DNA from: Armatimonadetes bacterium UBA5352
GTDB lineage: Bacteria; Armatimonadota; Zipacnadia; Zipacnadales; UBA5352
Direction of reading: 5' to 3'
DNA: 29,524 nucleotides
Assembly (NCBI GenBank): GCA_002411015.1
Contig: DHPY01000011.1
Span: forward strand, 13,638 to 43,161
Of this stretch, positions 1 through 8,331 are shown piece by piece (the stretch's first letter is position 1; every line of letters starts with the position of its first letter). The notes beneath the pieces are model-generated. The model was given only the letters and a program-made list of their open reading frames with translations, did not search any database and was not told the DNA's origin. The position numbers were made by a program, and so were the translations under genes.

Positions 1-933
1 GTGACGGCCGAATACCATTGGACCTGCATGACCGACAGCGCCGCCTTCGCCGCGCGCGATGGCGCCGGGTTGGTCGCGTTCCGCGATCGCATGTGGCTGC
101 TCGGAGGCTGGAACCCGCGCGATAAGGAGCACTTCCCGCAGATCTGCAACTCAGAGGTCTGGTGCTCGGCCGATGGCGCGGACTGGCAGTTCGTCACGCA
201 CGCGCCGTGGGAGGGGCGGCACACCGCCGGCTACCCGGTCCACGACGGCCGCATCTGGATCGTCGGCGGCGACGCGAACCAGGGCCACTACCAGTCGGAT
301 GTGTGGTGCAGCGAGGACGGCGAGCACTGGGAGCAGGTGCTCGATGACGCGCCGTGGGGGCCGCGTGTGCTGCACCACACGGTGGTCTTCGAGGGCGCGA
401 TCTGGCTCATCGGCGGCCAGACAGTGCCGCAGTTCGCACCGGCCGAGGAGCGCTTCTATGCGGACGTCTGGCGCTCCACCGATGGCGCGGCATGGGGGCA
501 CGTGGCGGATGGCCTCCCGTGGGCGCCGCGCGGGCTGGTCGGCGGCAGCGCGATCCACGACGGGCGCATCTGGCTGCTCGGTGGCGGGACCTACGACACG
601 CCCACGACGCCCACGCGGCAGTTCCGCAACGATGTCTGGGCCTCCGCGGATGGCCCTCGCTGAGAGCAGGTCGCGGCGGAGACGCCGTGGGCGCCGCGGC
701 AGTATCACGAGGTGGCCGCGTGGGATGGGCGGCTCTGGGTGCTGGAGGGCTACGATGGCACCGGCAACCGCAGGGACGTCTGGCACTCGCCCTGCGGCAT
801 CCACTGGTATGAGCTGCCAGACACGCCGTGGCTCCCGCGCCATGCCGCGAGCGTCTGCGTCTACGATGACGCGCTCTGGGTGGTTGCCGGCAACAACATG
901 ACGCCTGACGCGTGGAGGCTTGATCGCGCGTAA
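1..933 (+). pseudogene. Kelch/galactose-oxidase-like repeat protein, interrupted by in-frame TGA
   Basis: One reading frame runs from base 1 to a TAA at 931-933, broken only by a TGA at 661-663. The translation is built of repeated units carrying an S-x-D-G-x-x-W motif, then a P-W-x-x-R turn and an H-D-G-R-I-W-L-x-G-G strand, typical of kelch-like beta-propellers. In the other units the residue after 'DGxx' is Trp (ADW, EHW, AAW); in the fourth unit the same place is the TGA, so a single TGG-to-TGA change explains the break. Beyond it the frame continues with proper repeat sequence for 90 codons. UGA is a true stop in neighbouring genes, so this is a nonsense mutation or a sequencing error, not recoding. 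The first codon is GTG, but the gene may begin before the window. No catalytic residues can be assigned; substrate unknown. Confidence 0.75.
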
Positions 934-1034
934 CCCGGGTATATTGTGATCAGAGAAGGCGGGCGGAACTTACCACGGAGTGCATTCGTTCACTCGGGTA
1001 GAGGCTATCGCGACCGTGTTCGGAGGGGAAAGAC

Positions 1035-3509
1035 ATGCGCGCGATCATACTGACGCTCCTCGTGCTGCTCCTCGCCGCGATGGTTGCCTGCGCCGATGGC
1101 GGCTTCATCGGCCCGCGGATGGCCGGCCGCAGCGGCGAGATCGGCGGCGTCTCCTCGCCCGGTCAGAAGGGCATCATCATTGACGGCGGCGACGGCACCG
1201 AGTTGCTGATCCTCCAGACCACCTACCGCGGCCCCGCCACCGACTTCGCCTGGATCGTGCCCGTCCCCGGCCTCCCGCCGCAGGGCGGCGTCTTCGCCCC
1301 CGACCCGTACTTCATCGAGATGGTCTTCGACCTCACGCAGGTCCACACGGTGACCGACGTCCGCGTGCAGACCGGTCAGAGCGGGATGATGTTCGCTGGC
1401 GTCCCGCTGCGCGAAGATGCCGCCAATGCCGGCTCTGGCCGCGTCACCGTCCATCGCCGGATGACCGCCGGCGACTATGACGCTGCTGTGCTCTCTGCGA
1501 GCGATGAGCGGGCGCTGCTCGCCTGGCTGACCGCCGAGGGCTACACCGTCGCGGAGCCCGCGGAGGCCGCCTTCGCGCACTACATCGGCCGCGGGTGGCA
1601 GTTCGTCGCGCTGAAGGTGCGCCCGGAGATCGCACGCGAGCGCCCCCTGCTCGCGGACGTGCAGCCGATCGCGATCCGCTTCCCGACCGACCGGCTCACC
1701 TTCCCGCTGCACATCTCCCGCATCAGCGCGCCTGTGCGGACCTCGCTCTCGCTCATCGTGCTGGCGGAGAGCGCCGTGGGCTGCGAGCAGATCGGCTGGG
1801 CCGACATCGCTGAGAGCAGGCCGATCCCTACGGGCTCCTCGTGGGCCACCATCCGCCTCGGCACAGTCGGAGCCGGTGAGCCCGCGATATGCTGCGAGCG
1901 CCTCGCGGAACTGCCGATCCCGGCTGACCTCGCGATGCTTGTCGGCCGCTGGGCGCCGGATGAAGAAAGCGACCGAACGCTCACGGCCACGCGGATGTTC
2001 ACGATCGTGGGTCCGCAGCAGATGGAGGACCTCACGTTCGCCGCCGCCCTCGCGCCACGCAGCTATCCCATCGTTCATCGCTCCGCTACCGTCAGGGACA
2101 TCTTCGCGCGCTCACCGTGGGCGGTGCTGCTGGCCGGTGCGCTCTTCCTGCTCGTGATCGGGCTCAGCCGAGGCGCCTGGCGGCAGGAGGCCGTGCGGCT
2201 GATGGCGGTGCTCGGCGTGGTGCTCGCGATCTGGGGGGTGGCCGTCCCGACGCTGCTGATCCTGCTGGTGGCGCTGCCGGTGCTGCTGCTGACGGTGGAG
2301 CGTGAGGTGGGGCGCGATGGCGTGCCTGAGGGCAGCCTGATGCCGAATCGCGAACTTATCGCGGGCATCGCCCTGCTGATGCTGAGCGTGCCCTTAGGGC
2401 TGACGCTCTCACGGCCGCTGGCGGGACTGATGGTGGTGGGCGCGCTGGTGCTGCTCGTTCGAGAGGGCTTCCGCGCCGTCTCGCCCACCGCGCAGCCGGC
2501 GCCGCCCGATCCGCAGGGCCGTGAGCCTGCACCCCGGCCGCCGCTGGCGCTCGCGGCGTTCGTGGCGACGGGCTGGGCTGCGGTTCTGATCGAGGCCGGC
2601 ACCTCCGACCCCGCCCCGGCGTTCGTCGTCGCCGATGGCGCGGCGGCGAGGGCCTACTGGGCCCTGACGACCGTTGTGCCCGCACAGATCCTCGTCTTCG
2701 GCCTCGAGGCGCTCTGGATCCTCGCCACCTTAGTATTCCTGCGAGGCCAGCTTCGTACCTGGCCTGACCGCCAGCCGGGCCTGCTCCTCCGCCTCTCGGC
2801 AAGCGTGGCCCTGCTCTACCTGATGACCATGGGGTTCGGCCTGAGCATGCCGGGGGTCTTCATGGGGATGCCGCCGCAGGGCTGGGCGGCGCTTCTGCAC
2901 GTGGCGGCGCTCGCGATGGGCATCGCGATCCTCTGCTTCACCGTGATCGCGCCCTTCGCGTCGGCCCAGTCCCGCCGCATCGCCCCCGGCTTCGCCACCG
3001 TCGCGGCGCTCATGGGGCTCCTGGTGATGGCCGGCGGGATGCGCCTGATGGGTCCGGCCGAGGCAGGCAGCGGCTCGGCGGAGGCGCGGGAGATCGAGGC
3101 GCGCATGGATCAGGCACTGAAGGCGCTGGATGATGCGCTCGCGGAGTTCGCCGACGACACGGGAGCCTTCCCCGTGCAGCTTGCCGACCTGCTGGCCGCG
3201 GAGCCGCCCGCCTGGGGCCTCGATGGCAGCGGCAACCGCGTCGCCATCGAGGGCGGCGCGCAGGGGCCGTGGCTGCTGGACATGCCGATCGACCCCATCA
3301 CGCGCCGCCGGGACACGTGGCTCTACGAGGTGACCGGCGACCCGATGGTGTCCTCCGGCGCGTACGCGATCGAGGTTGAGTGGACGGCCGAAGCGCCAAC
3401 AGGCGCGAACCTGAGGCGGTGGGCGATCTTCCGCAGCAGGGAAGAGCCCGACTTCCCGGCGCGGATCATGGAGGGCCTGGGCCTGCGGCTACAGCCCCAG
3501 GTCCGCTAG
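1035..3509 (+). CDS. DUF2330 secreted/polytopic membrane protein with GspG-like C-terminal domain
   Basis: An 824-residue protein. A signal peptide (about 1-20, hydrophobic core then A-C-A-D) is followed by a DUF2330 domain: an early G-G-F-I-G-P segment, then FAWIVPVPGLPP near residue 71 and a G-Y-T-V-A-E-P stretch near 170. Residues about 355-690 contain roughly eight or nine hydrophobic spans, so the N-terminal domain should be extracytoplasmic. The last 130 residues hold a charged helix, a D-D-T-G-A-F-P segment and L-D-M-P-I-D-P-I-T, which resemble the C-terminal half of type II secretion pseudopilins of the GspG kind. That resemblance is inferred by eye. The ATG at 1035 has a GGAGGGG ribosome binding site 7 bases upstream. 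The 3' end overlaps the convergent gene on the other strand by 21 bases. Molecular function of DUF2330 is not known. Confidence 0.8.
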   Translation: MRAIILTLLVLLLAAMVACADGGFIGPRMAGRSGEIGGVSSPGQKGIIIDGGDGTELLILQTTYRGPATDFAWIVPVPGLPPQGGVFAPDPYFIEMVFDLTQVHTVTDVRVQTGQSGMMFAGVPLREDAANAGSGRVTVHRRMTAGDYDAAVLSASDERALLAWLTAEGYTVAEPAEAAFAHYIGRGWQFVALKVRPEIARERPLLADVQPIAIRFPTDRLTFPLHISRISAPVRTSLSLIVLAESAVGCEQIGWADIAESRPIPTGSSWATIRLGTVGAGEPAICCERLAELPIPADLAMLVGRWAPDEESDRTLTATRMFTIVGPQQMEDLTFAAALAPRSYPIVHRSATVRDIFARSPWAVLLAGALFLLVIGLSRGAWRQEAVRLMAVLGVVLAIWGVAVPTLLILLVALPVLLLTVEREVGRDGVPEGSLMPNRELIAGIALLMLSVPLGLTLSRPLAGLMVVGALVLLVREGFRAVSPTAQPAPPDPQGREPAPRPPLALAAFVATGWAAVLIEAGTSDPAPAFVVADGAAARAYWALTTVVPAQILVFGLEALWILATLVFLRGQLRTWPDRQPGLLLRLSASVALLYLMTMGFGLSMPGVFMGMPPQGWAALLHVAALAMGIAILCFTVIAPFASAQSRRIAPGFATVAALMGLLVMAGGMRLMGPAEAGSGSAEAREIEARMDQALKALDDALAEFADDTGAFPVQLADLLAAEPPAWGLDGSGNRVAIEGGAQGPWLLDMPIDPITRRRDTWLYEVTGDPMVSSGAYAIEVEWTAEAPTGANLRRWAIFRSREEPDFPARIMEGLGLRLQPQVR

Positions 3510-4169
3510 CGTCTTCGTCAGGTTCGCGACGCCATCGAGGGCATCCGCGGCCAGATCCCGCGCGAGGCGGCGCAGGCTCTCCGCGGTGTCCACGTTATAG
3601 CCGGGCGTGAGGCGCGCGATGGTCAGGCCGAACCCCTCAAGCCCTGCGATGAGGTCGCCGAGGGCGTCGGCGGTCTTCCAGCGCAGCCCGTGCAGCGCCG
3701 CCGCGCTCGGCCGCCCGCGCATCCCGATCAGGTAGAAGCCGCCGGTGTCGCATGGGCCGAGGACCGCGTCGCTCTCCTCGAGGTCGCTGAACGCCTGCGC
3801 GATCCGCTGCGGCGTCACCTGCGGGCAGTCCACGCCGATGAAGACGGTCTCGTCATCATCCGCGACCGCCAGCTCCCCCAGCGCGCTCTGAATGCGGTCG
3901 CCGAGCTCCTCGCCGCGCTGCTCTATGAGCCGCCAGTCGGCGCTGAGCATCGGCGTCAGCCACTCCGCGCCGCCGCGATGCGCGAGCACCAGCCGTGGCG
4001 GCGGATCGCACTGGACCGGATCGCACATCGCCTCGCACGCAACAACGCTGTCGCGCACGAGCGCCTCCGCTATCCGTGCGGCCGCCACCGGACCAAGCTC
4101 CTCAGACAATCGGCCCCTCGTGTGCCCCGGCAGCGGCGCCTCCGCGAACAGCACCAGTCGCCTCACCAT
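3489..4169 (-). CDS. TIGR04282/DUF2064 family glycosyltransferase-like protein
   Basis: A 226-residue protein of the DUF2064 family (nucleotidyltransferase-like GT-A fold; one branch is called arsenosugar biosynthesis glycosyltransferase). Visible family landmarks in order: a hydrophobic strand then LFAEAPLPGHTRGRL at about 7-21, a Q-R-G-E-E-L-G-D-R-I segment, G-V-D-C-P-Q (the GxDxP metal/nucleotide site), V-L-G-P-C-D-T-G-G-F-Y-L-I-G, and Y-N-V-D-T-A-E-S-L near the end. The start at 4169 is chosen because a GGGAGG ribosome binding site lies 9 bases upstream and the conserved N-terminal strand begins there; an in-frame ATG at 4238 would add an unconserved leader. It lies 41 bases after an aldo/keto reductase gene and may be co-transcribed. 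No arsenic genes are present, so the arsenosugar role is not supported here. Confidence 0.85.
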   Translation of the reverse strand: MVRRLVLFAEAPLPGHTRGRLSEELGPVAAARIAEALVRDSVVACEAMCDPVQCDPPPRLVLAHRGGAEWLTPMLSADWRLIEQRGEELGDRIQSALGELAVADDDETVFIGVDCPQVTPQRIAQAFSDLEESDAVLGPCDTGGFYLIGMRGRPSAAALHGLRWKTADALGDLIAGLEGFGLTIARLTPGYNVDTAESLRRLARDLAADALDGVANLTKTLADLGL

Positions 4170-4210
4170 ACTCCCGCACCTCCCGGCGCGTCGCCCCGCA
4201 CCGTCACGGC

Positions 4211-5200
4211 CTATCGTATGCGCGACTTCCCCTGCCACATGTCGGCGTTCGTGCCGAGGCGCTCCTTCAGAGGCTGCGTGGCCTCATCCAGCCGCCGCAG
4301 GATCTCCTCGCCGAGCTTGAGGTCGCCTGCGGCGAGATTGTCGCGCGCCTGCTCCGGGCTGCGGATGCCCACGATCACGCTGCCCACCGCGGGCTGCTCG
4401 ATCAGCCACGCGATCGCCACCCGGTGCATCGGCTCGCCAAGCTCCCGCGCGATCCGGCGGATCTCCGCGATCGTGTCGAAGGTCAGCTCCTCCGCGCCCG
4501 CCTCGCCATGCCGGGCCTGCGGGCGGTCGCCCGAGAAGTGCCTGCTGCGCGCGCGGCCATCGGGCACCTCATCGGGCGTCGCATACTTGTCCGCGAGCAG
4601 CCCCTGCATGATCGAGGAGTAGCAGAGGATCGAGATGCCCTCCTCCCCGCACATCGGCGCGATCTCGTACTCCGGTGCGCGAAAGAGCAGCGAGTAGGCG
4701 ACCTGGTCGGTGGCCGGGCGGCCGTGCTCGAGCATCTCCTCAAGGTCCAGCGGGCCGAAGTTGGAGACGCCGCCCGCGCGCACCTTGCCCTCCACGATAA
4801 GCTCCTCCATGGCCGCCCAGGTCTCCTCGAAGCCGACCTCGCGGCTGGGCCAGTGGAGCTGGTAGAGGTCGATGTAGTCGGTCTGCAGGCGGCGCAGCGA
4901 GTCCTCGCAGGCCTGCTTGAGCGCAGCCGGCGCGTGGTTGCTCGGCGAGGCCTTCGTGGCGATGATCACGCGGTCGCGCCGGTCGTGCAGCCCGCGCCCG
5001 AGCAGCGCCTCCGAATCGCCCGCGCCGTAGCCCTCCGCGCTATCGAAGAAGCTCAGCCCGTTGTCGGCCGCCTCGTGCATCGCCCTGATGGCGGCTCGCT
5101 CATCCTGCGGCCCCCAGATCGCGTCGCCCGCGATCGCCCAGCATCCGAAGCAGATCACCGGGACCTGTAGCTCGCTGCGTCCAAGTGTGCGTGTTTGCAT
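4211..5200 (-). CDS. Aldo/keto reductase
   Basis: A 329-residue NAD(P)H-dependent (beta/alpha)8-barrel oxidoreductase. The catalytic tetrad is intact: Asp53 and Tyr58 in FFDSAEGYG, Lys83 in IIATKAS, and His116 in YQLHWPS. Late in the protein, A-I-A-W-L-I-E-Q-P-A-V-G-S-V-I-V-G plus an arginine shortly after fit the cofactor-phosphate/adenine loop of the family. The start at 5200 has GGAGGGA 7 bases upstream. It follows the second aldo/keto reductase by 29 bases on the same strand and precedes the DUF2064 gene, so a three-gene operon is likely. Substrate cannot be read; the family often reduces sugar or quinone carbonyls. Confidence 0.93.
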   Translation of the reverse strand: MQTRTLGRSELQVPVICFGCWAIAGDAIWGPQDERAAIRAMHEAADNGLSFFDSAEGYGAGDSEALLGRGLHDRRDRVIIATKASPSNHAPAALKQACEDSLRRLQTDYIDLYQLHWPSREVGFEETWAAMEELIVEGKVRAGGVSNFGPLDLEEMLEHGRPATDQVAYSLLFRAPEYEIAPMCGEEGISILCYSSIMQGLLADKYATPDEVPDGRARSRHFSGDRPQARHGEAGAEELTFDTIAEIRRIARELGEPMHRVAIAWLIEQPAVGSVIVGIRSPEQARDNLAAGDLKLGEEILRRLDEATQPLKERLGTNADMWQGKSRIR

Positions 5201-5229
5201 TGACTTCCCTCCCGTGTTCGTTTGGCCCT

Positions 5230-6258
5230 TCAGAACGGCCCCAGGGGCTCGCCGGTCGTCGTCGCCTTCACCATGCGGTCGTAGATCGTGAAGTAGCGCG
5301 TCACCGCGGTCCCCGGCGGGATGATCTCATCCACGCGCGCCAGCTCCTCAGCGGTCAGCTCGATCTCCGCCGCCCGCAGCGCGCTCTCCACGTGCCCTGC
5401 CGTGCGCGGGCCGGTGATCGGCGAGGTGATGCCCGGCTGCGCCGCACACCATGCCAGCGCGAATTCCGCGAGCGAGACTCCGCGCGCCTCCGCGAGCGGG
5501 ATCAGCGCCTCGACGAGGTCCAGCGTCTCCTCGGTCAGCCGCCGATGCCCGTCGCGCTGCCCGACCTCGTGGAAGTGATGCCCCTCCGGGATCGGCTGGC
5601 CCTTGCGGTACACGCCGCTGAGCACCCCGCCCGCCAGCGGCCCGAAGGGCATCAGCGCCAGCCCGTAGCGCTGCGCGGTCCACACAAGCTCCATCTCCGC
5701 GCGGCGGTCGGTGAGATTGTAGGGCGGCTGCTCCGCCACAATCTGCGGCCCGCCCGCGAGGTCGGCCTTCCAGAGCAGCTCCATGATCAGCGGCACCGGC
5801 CACTTGCTCGTGCCCACGTAGAGGATCTTCCCCTGCCGCACGAGCACGCCCAGCGTGTCCACGATCTCCTCGATCGGCGTGGTGATGTCGGTGATGTGCA
5901 GGTAGAACAGGTCGAGGCGATCGGTCTGCAGGCGACGCAGGCAGTCCTCGACCGCGCGCGTGAGGTGGTAGCGGCTGGCCCCCTGATCGTTCGGGCCATC
6001 GCCCATCCGCGCCACGGCCTTCGTCGCGAGCACCACCTGGTCGCGCTTCCCGTTCGCCTGCAGCGCGCGCCCGGTGAACTCCTCTGAGATGCCGCGGCCG
6101 TAGACATCCGCGGTGTCGATGAAGTTGATGCCGCCGTCTATCGCGGTGTCTATGATGCGATGGGCCTCATCCTCCTCGGTCCTCCCGCCGAAGTTCATCG
6201 TCCCGAGGCAGAGCTTCGACACGCGCGTCCCGCTGCTGCCGAGCTGGCGGTATTCCAT
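5230..6258 (-). CDS. Aldo/keto reductase
   Basis: A 342-residue aldo/keto reductase, first gene of the minus-strand group. The tetrad is Asp48 and Tyr53 (FIDTADVYG), Lys80 (LATKA) and His121 (FYLHITD). The segment S-P-I-T-G-P-R-T-A-G-H-V matches the NADP-binding loop, and the Y-N-L-T-D-R-R-A-E-M-E segment is typical of the YajO/potassium-channel-beta-like branch. The ATG at 6258 is preceded by a GGGAGGG site. Although it is in tandem with the reductase that follows it, the two differ along their whole length, so they are old paralogs or independent members rather than a recent duplication. The 136 bases to the divergent gene at 6395 should hold both promoters, but no convincing -35/-10 pair was found there. 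Confidence 0.93.
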   Translation of the reverse strand: MEYRQLGSSGTRVSKLCLGTMNFGGRTEEDEAHRIIDTAIDGGINFIDTADVYGRGISEEFTGRALQANGKRDQVVLATKAVARMGDGPNDQGASRYHLTRAVEDCLRRLQTDRLDLFYLHITDITTPIEEIVDTLGVLVRQGKILYVGTSKWPVPLIMELLWKADLAGGPQIVAEQPPYNLTDRRAEMELVWTAQRYGLALMPFGPLAGGVLSGVYRKGQPIPEGHHFHEVGQRDGHRRLTEETLDLVEALIPLAEARGVSLAEFALAWCAAQPGITSPITGPRTAGHVESALRAAEIELTAEELARVDEIIPPGTAVTRYFTIYDRMVKATTTGEPLGPF

Positions 6259-6394
6259 GAGCGTCCCTCCCGCGTCAGGCTGTGTGCACTCCCACCTTCT
6301 GCGTGCGCGGGCAATCCCCTCCGCGCGAAGGTATCGCTATCGGCGGCGCGAACCTTGCCGGACCGGGCACAACGCCGACGCAAGGGGTAGACCC

Positions 6395-7375
6395 ATGCTC
6401 AAGGCACAGGACGTGAAGGATTACGCGCTCGCGATGGGCGCCGACCTGGTCGGTATCGCGCCGATGGACCGCTGGGAGGGCGCGCCGAAGCAGATGGACG
6501 CGCGCTACATCTGTCCCGACGCGAAGTCGATGATCGCGCTGGGCTTCCGCATCCCCCGCGGGACGCTGCGCGGCGTCGAGGAAGGCACCTTCTACACCTC
6601 CTACGCCTCCCTCGGCTACGCGGCGATCAACCACGTCCTGCAGCCGATGGTCCTCTGGCGCATCACCGCGATGCTCGAGGACGCGGGCTACGAGACGATG
6701 CCGATCGCGAACAACTTCCCGTGGGGCAACTCCGACTCGTCCGGGCAGAACCCCGAGCGCACCGGCGTCTACAACCCCGCGCGCAGCCTCCCAGTCTCGC
6801 CCGACCGCCCCGCACCCGACGTCACGCCGCACCTGCGGCTCGCGGCGTACATGGCCGGCCTCGGGGAGATCGGCTGGTCGAAGATGTTCATCTCGCCGAA
6901 GTTCGGGCCGCGCCAGCGGATCGCGATCATCCTCACCGACGCCGAGCTTGAGCCCGATCCGATCTACGAGGGCCCGCAGTTGTGCGACCGCTGCATGATG
7001 TGCGCGAAGCAGTGTACCGGCGGCGCCATCCCGACCGACCAGAGCGACTGCGTGCGGATCGAGATCGCGGGGCACACGCTGGAGTGGGCGAACATAGACT
7101 ACACGATCTGCAGCCGGTACTTCTGCGGCGCGGCGCCGGAGAAGAACCCGTGGATGGTCACCGAGGAGGACCGCGAGGGCTTCCAGAAGCCCGTCGGCGA
7201 GGCGCAGCGCTACAAGGTCGGGCCGACCTATGACTACGGGCGCGCGCTGGAGGGCGCCAGCGGCTGCATCCGCGCGTGCATGATCCACCTTGAGGAGCAG
7301 GGGAAGCTCACGAACACCTTCACCGAGCCCTTCCGCCGCCGCCCCGACTGGCAGCTTCCCTGGCCGCGTGAGTAG
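6395..7375 (+). CDS. QueG/reductive-dehalogenase-like 4Fe-4S protein
   Basis: A 326-residue protein resembling the catalytic part of epoxyqueuosine reductase (QueG) and the corrinoid reductive-dehalogenase superfamily. Conserved region L-R-L-A-A-Y-M-A-G-L-G-E-I-G (about 148-160) precedes a first cluster motif C-x2-C-x2-C-x3-C at Cys197, 200, 203 and 207. A second cluster may use Cys239, 244, 291 and 295, but its classical CxxCxxCxxxCP spacing is lost. The HEAT-like C-terminal tail of true QueG is absent. So tRNA epoxyqueuosine reduction is unlikely to be certain; an uncharacterised electron-transfer or reductase role is equally possible. The longer open frame back to 6113 runs into the divergent reductase gene; the ATG at 6395 with AAGGGG upstream is the sensible start. 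Only 21 bases separate it from the dehydrogenase that follows. Confidence 0.82.
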   Translation: MLKAQDVKDYALAMGADLVGIAPMDRWEGAPKQMDARYICPDAKSMIALGFRIPRGTLRGVEEGTFYTSYASLGYAAINHVLQPMVLWRITAMLEDAGYETMPIANNFPWGNSDSSGQNPERTGVYNPARSLPVSPDRPAPDVTPHLRLAAYMAGLGEIGWSKMFISPKFGPRQRIAIILTDAELEPDPIYEGPQLCDRCMMCAKQCTGGAIPTDQSDCVRIEIAGHTLEWANIDYTICSRYFCGAAPEKNPWMVTEEDREGFQKPVGEAQRYKVGPTYDYGRALEGASGCIRACMIHLEEQGKLTNTFTEPFRRRPDWQLPWPRE

Positions 7376-7396
7376 CTCATTACCTGGAGGCGCATC

Positions 7397-8302
7397 ATGA
7401 TCAGGATCGGCATCGTTGACGTTGACAGCTCACACGCAACCGAGTTCACCCGGCGCATCAACCACTGCGGCATCGACGAGGAGCAGTGGGTGGATGGGGC
7501 GCAGGTGGTCGCCGCATACCCCGGCTTCTCCACCGCCGTCGCGGATGCGCAGAAGAAGAACGAGCAGTATACGCAGACGCTCCTCGACTGTGGCGTGGAG
7601 ATGGTCGATTCGCCCGAGGCGCTCGTCGGGATGGTGGACGCCGCCTTCGTGCAGTCCGACGACGGCCGGCGGCACTACGCGCCCGCGAAGATGCTGCTCG
7701 AGCGCGGCGTGCCCACCTTCGTGGACAAGCCGATGACCTGCGCGCTCGCGGAGGCGCGGGAGCTTGCTGAGCTTGCCGCCGAGCGCGAGGTGCCGCTGTA
7801 CTCCGCCTCCTCGCTGCGGTACTCGCCAGAGGTCGTCGAGGTGGCCTCCGGCGAGGCGGTTGGCCGCGTCGTCGGCGCGGACACGATCTCCCCGTCGAAG
7901 CTCGCGGTGGAGGGCATCCCGGGGCTGATGTACTACGGCATTCACGCGGTCGAGATCCTCTACACGCTCCTCGGGCCCGGCTGCGAATCGGTGCAGGCGA
8001 TCGAGAGCCCGCTCGGGATCCTCGTCGCCGGGCGCTGGCGTGACGGCCGCCTCGGCGGCGTCCGGGGCTTCGTCGAGGGCAGCGCGGGCTTCGGCTTCCG
8101 CGCGGTGGGGGAGACGGGGACGCGGCAGGAGATGGTGAGCGCGCAGTTCATCTACCGCGAGCTGCTCAAGCAGGTCATCGCGATGTTCGAGACCAGCAAG
8201 CCGCCGATTGACGTGCGCGAGACGCTGGAGATCATCGCGTTCATCGAAGCCGCGCTCGAGGCCGCGAGATCCGGCGAGCGGGTGGAGATACCGACACTCT
8301 AA
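7397..8302 (+). CDS. Gfo/Idh/MocA-family oxidoreductase
   Basis: A 301-residue NAD(P)-dependent sugar/cyclitol dehydrogenase-like protein. The Rossmann domain starts with IRIGIVDVDSSHA, so the usual G-x-G-x-x-G is replaced by V-D-V-D-S-S, a variant seen in some short family members. The catalytic-type D-K-P motif is at 110-112 (V-P-T-F-V-D-K-P-M-T), and the YYGIHAVEI helix near 179-187 carries the conserved His of the C-terminal domain. It is shorter than the usual 330-400 residues. RBS CTGGAGG lies 8 bases before the ATG. With the upstream iron-sulfur gene it forms a probable two- or three-gene plus-strand operon ending with the propeller gene, which starts 29 bases later. Substrate not deducible. 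Confidence 0.88.
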   Translation: MIRIGIVDVDSSHATEFTRRINHCGIDEEQWVDGAQVVAAYPGFSTAVADAQKKNEQYTQTLLDCGVEMVDSPEALVGMVDAAFVQSDDGRRHYAPAKMLLERGVPTFVDKPMTCALAEARELAELAAEREVPLYSASSLRYSPEVVEVASGEAVGRVVGADTISPSKLAVEGIPGLMYYGIHAVEILYTLLGPGCESVQAIESPLGILVAGRWRDGRLGGVRGFVEGSAGFGFRAVGETGTRQEMVSAQFIYRELLKQVIAMFETSKPPIDVRETLEIIAFIEAALEAARSGERVEIPTL

Positions 8303-8331
8303 GGTCCACAGTACTACGGAGGTGGCCTCCG

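Noticed and set aside
661..663. UGA as selenocysteine or a Trp-reassigned codon
   Set aside because: The site is Trp in sister repeats rather than Cys, no SECIS-like signal was noticed, and neighbouring genes end in TGA.
920..945. Possible promoter before the DUF2330 gene (TTGATC ... TATATT)
   Set aside because: The spacing is 14 bases, too short for a sigma70 promoter; only the -10-like hexamer is good.
1005..2078. Long open frame on the minus strand
   Set aside because: It lies entirely inside the DUF2330 gene, has shadow-like composition (charged Arg/Gly/Ala/His repeats) and no recognisable family. GC-rich DNA creates many such frames (also 8314-9687 minus, 18020-19816 plus, 20952-22754 plus).
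3489..4169. Arsenosugar biosynthesis role for the DUF2064 protein
   Set aside because: No arsenic methyltransferase, ArsR or radical-SAM partner is near; family membership alone does not show it.
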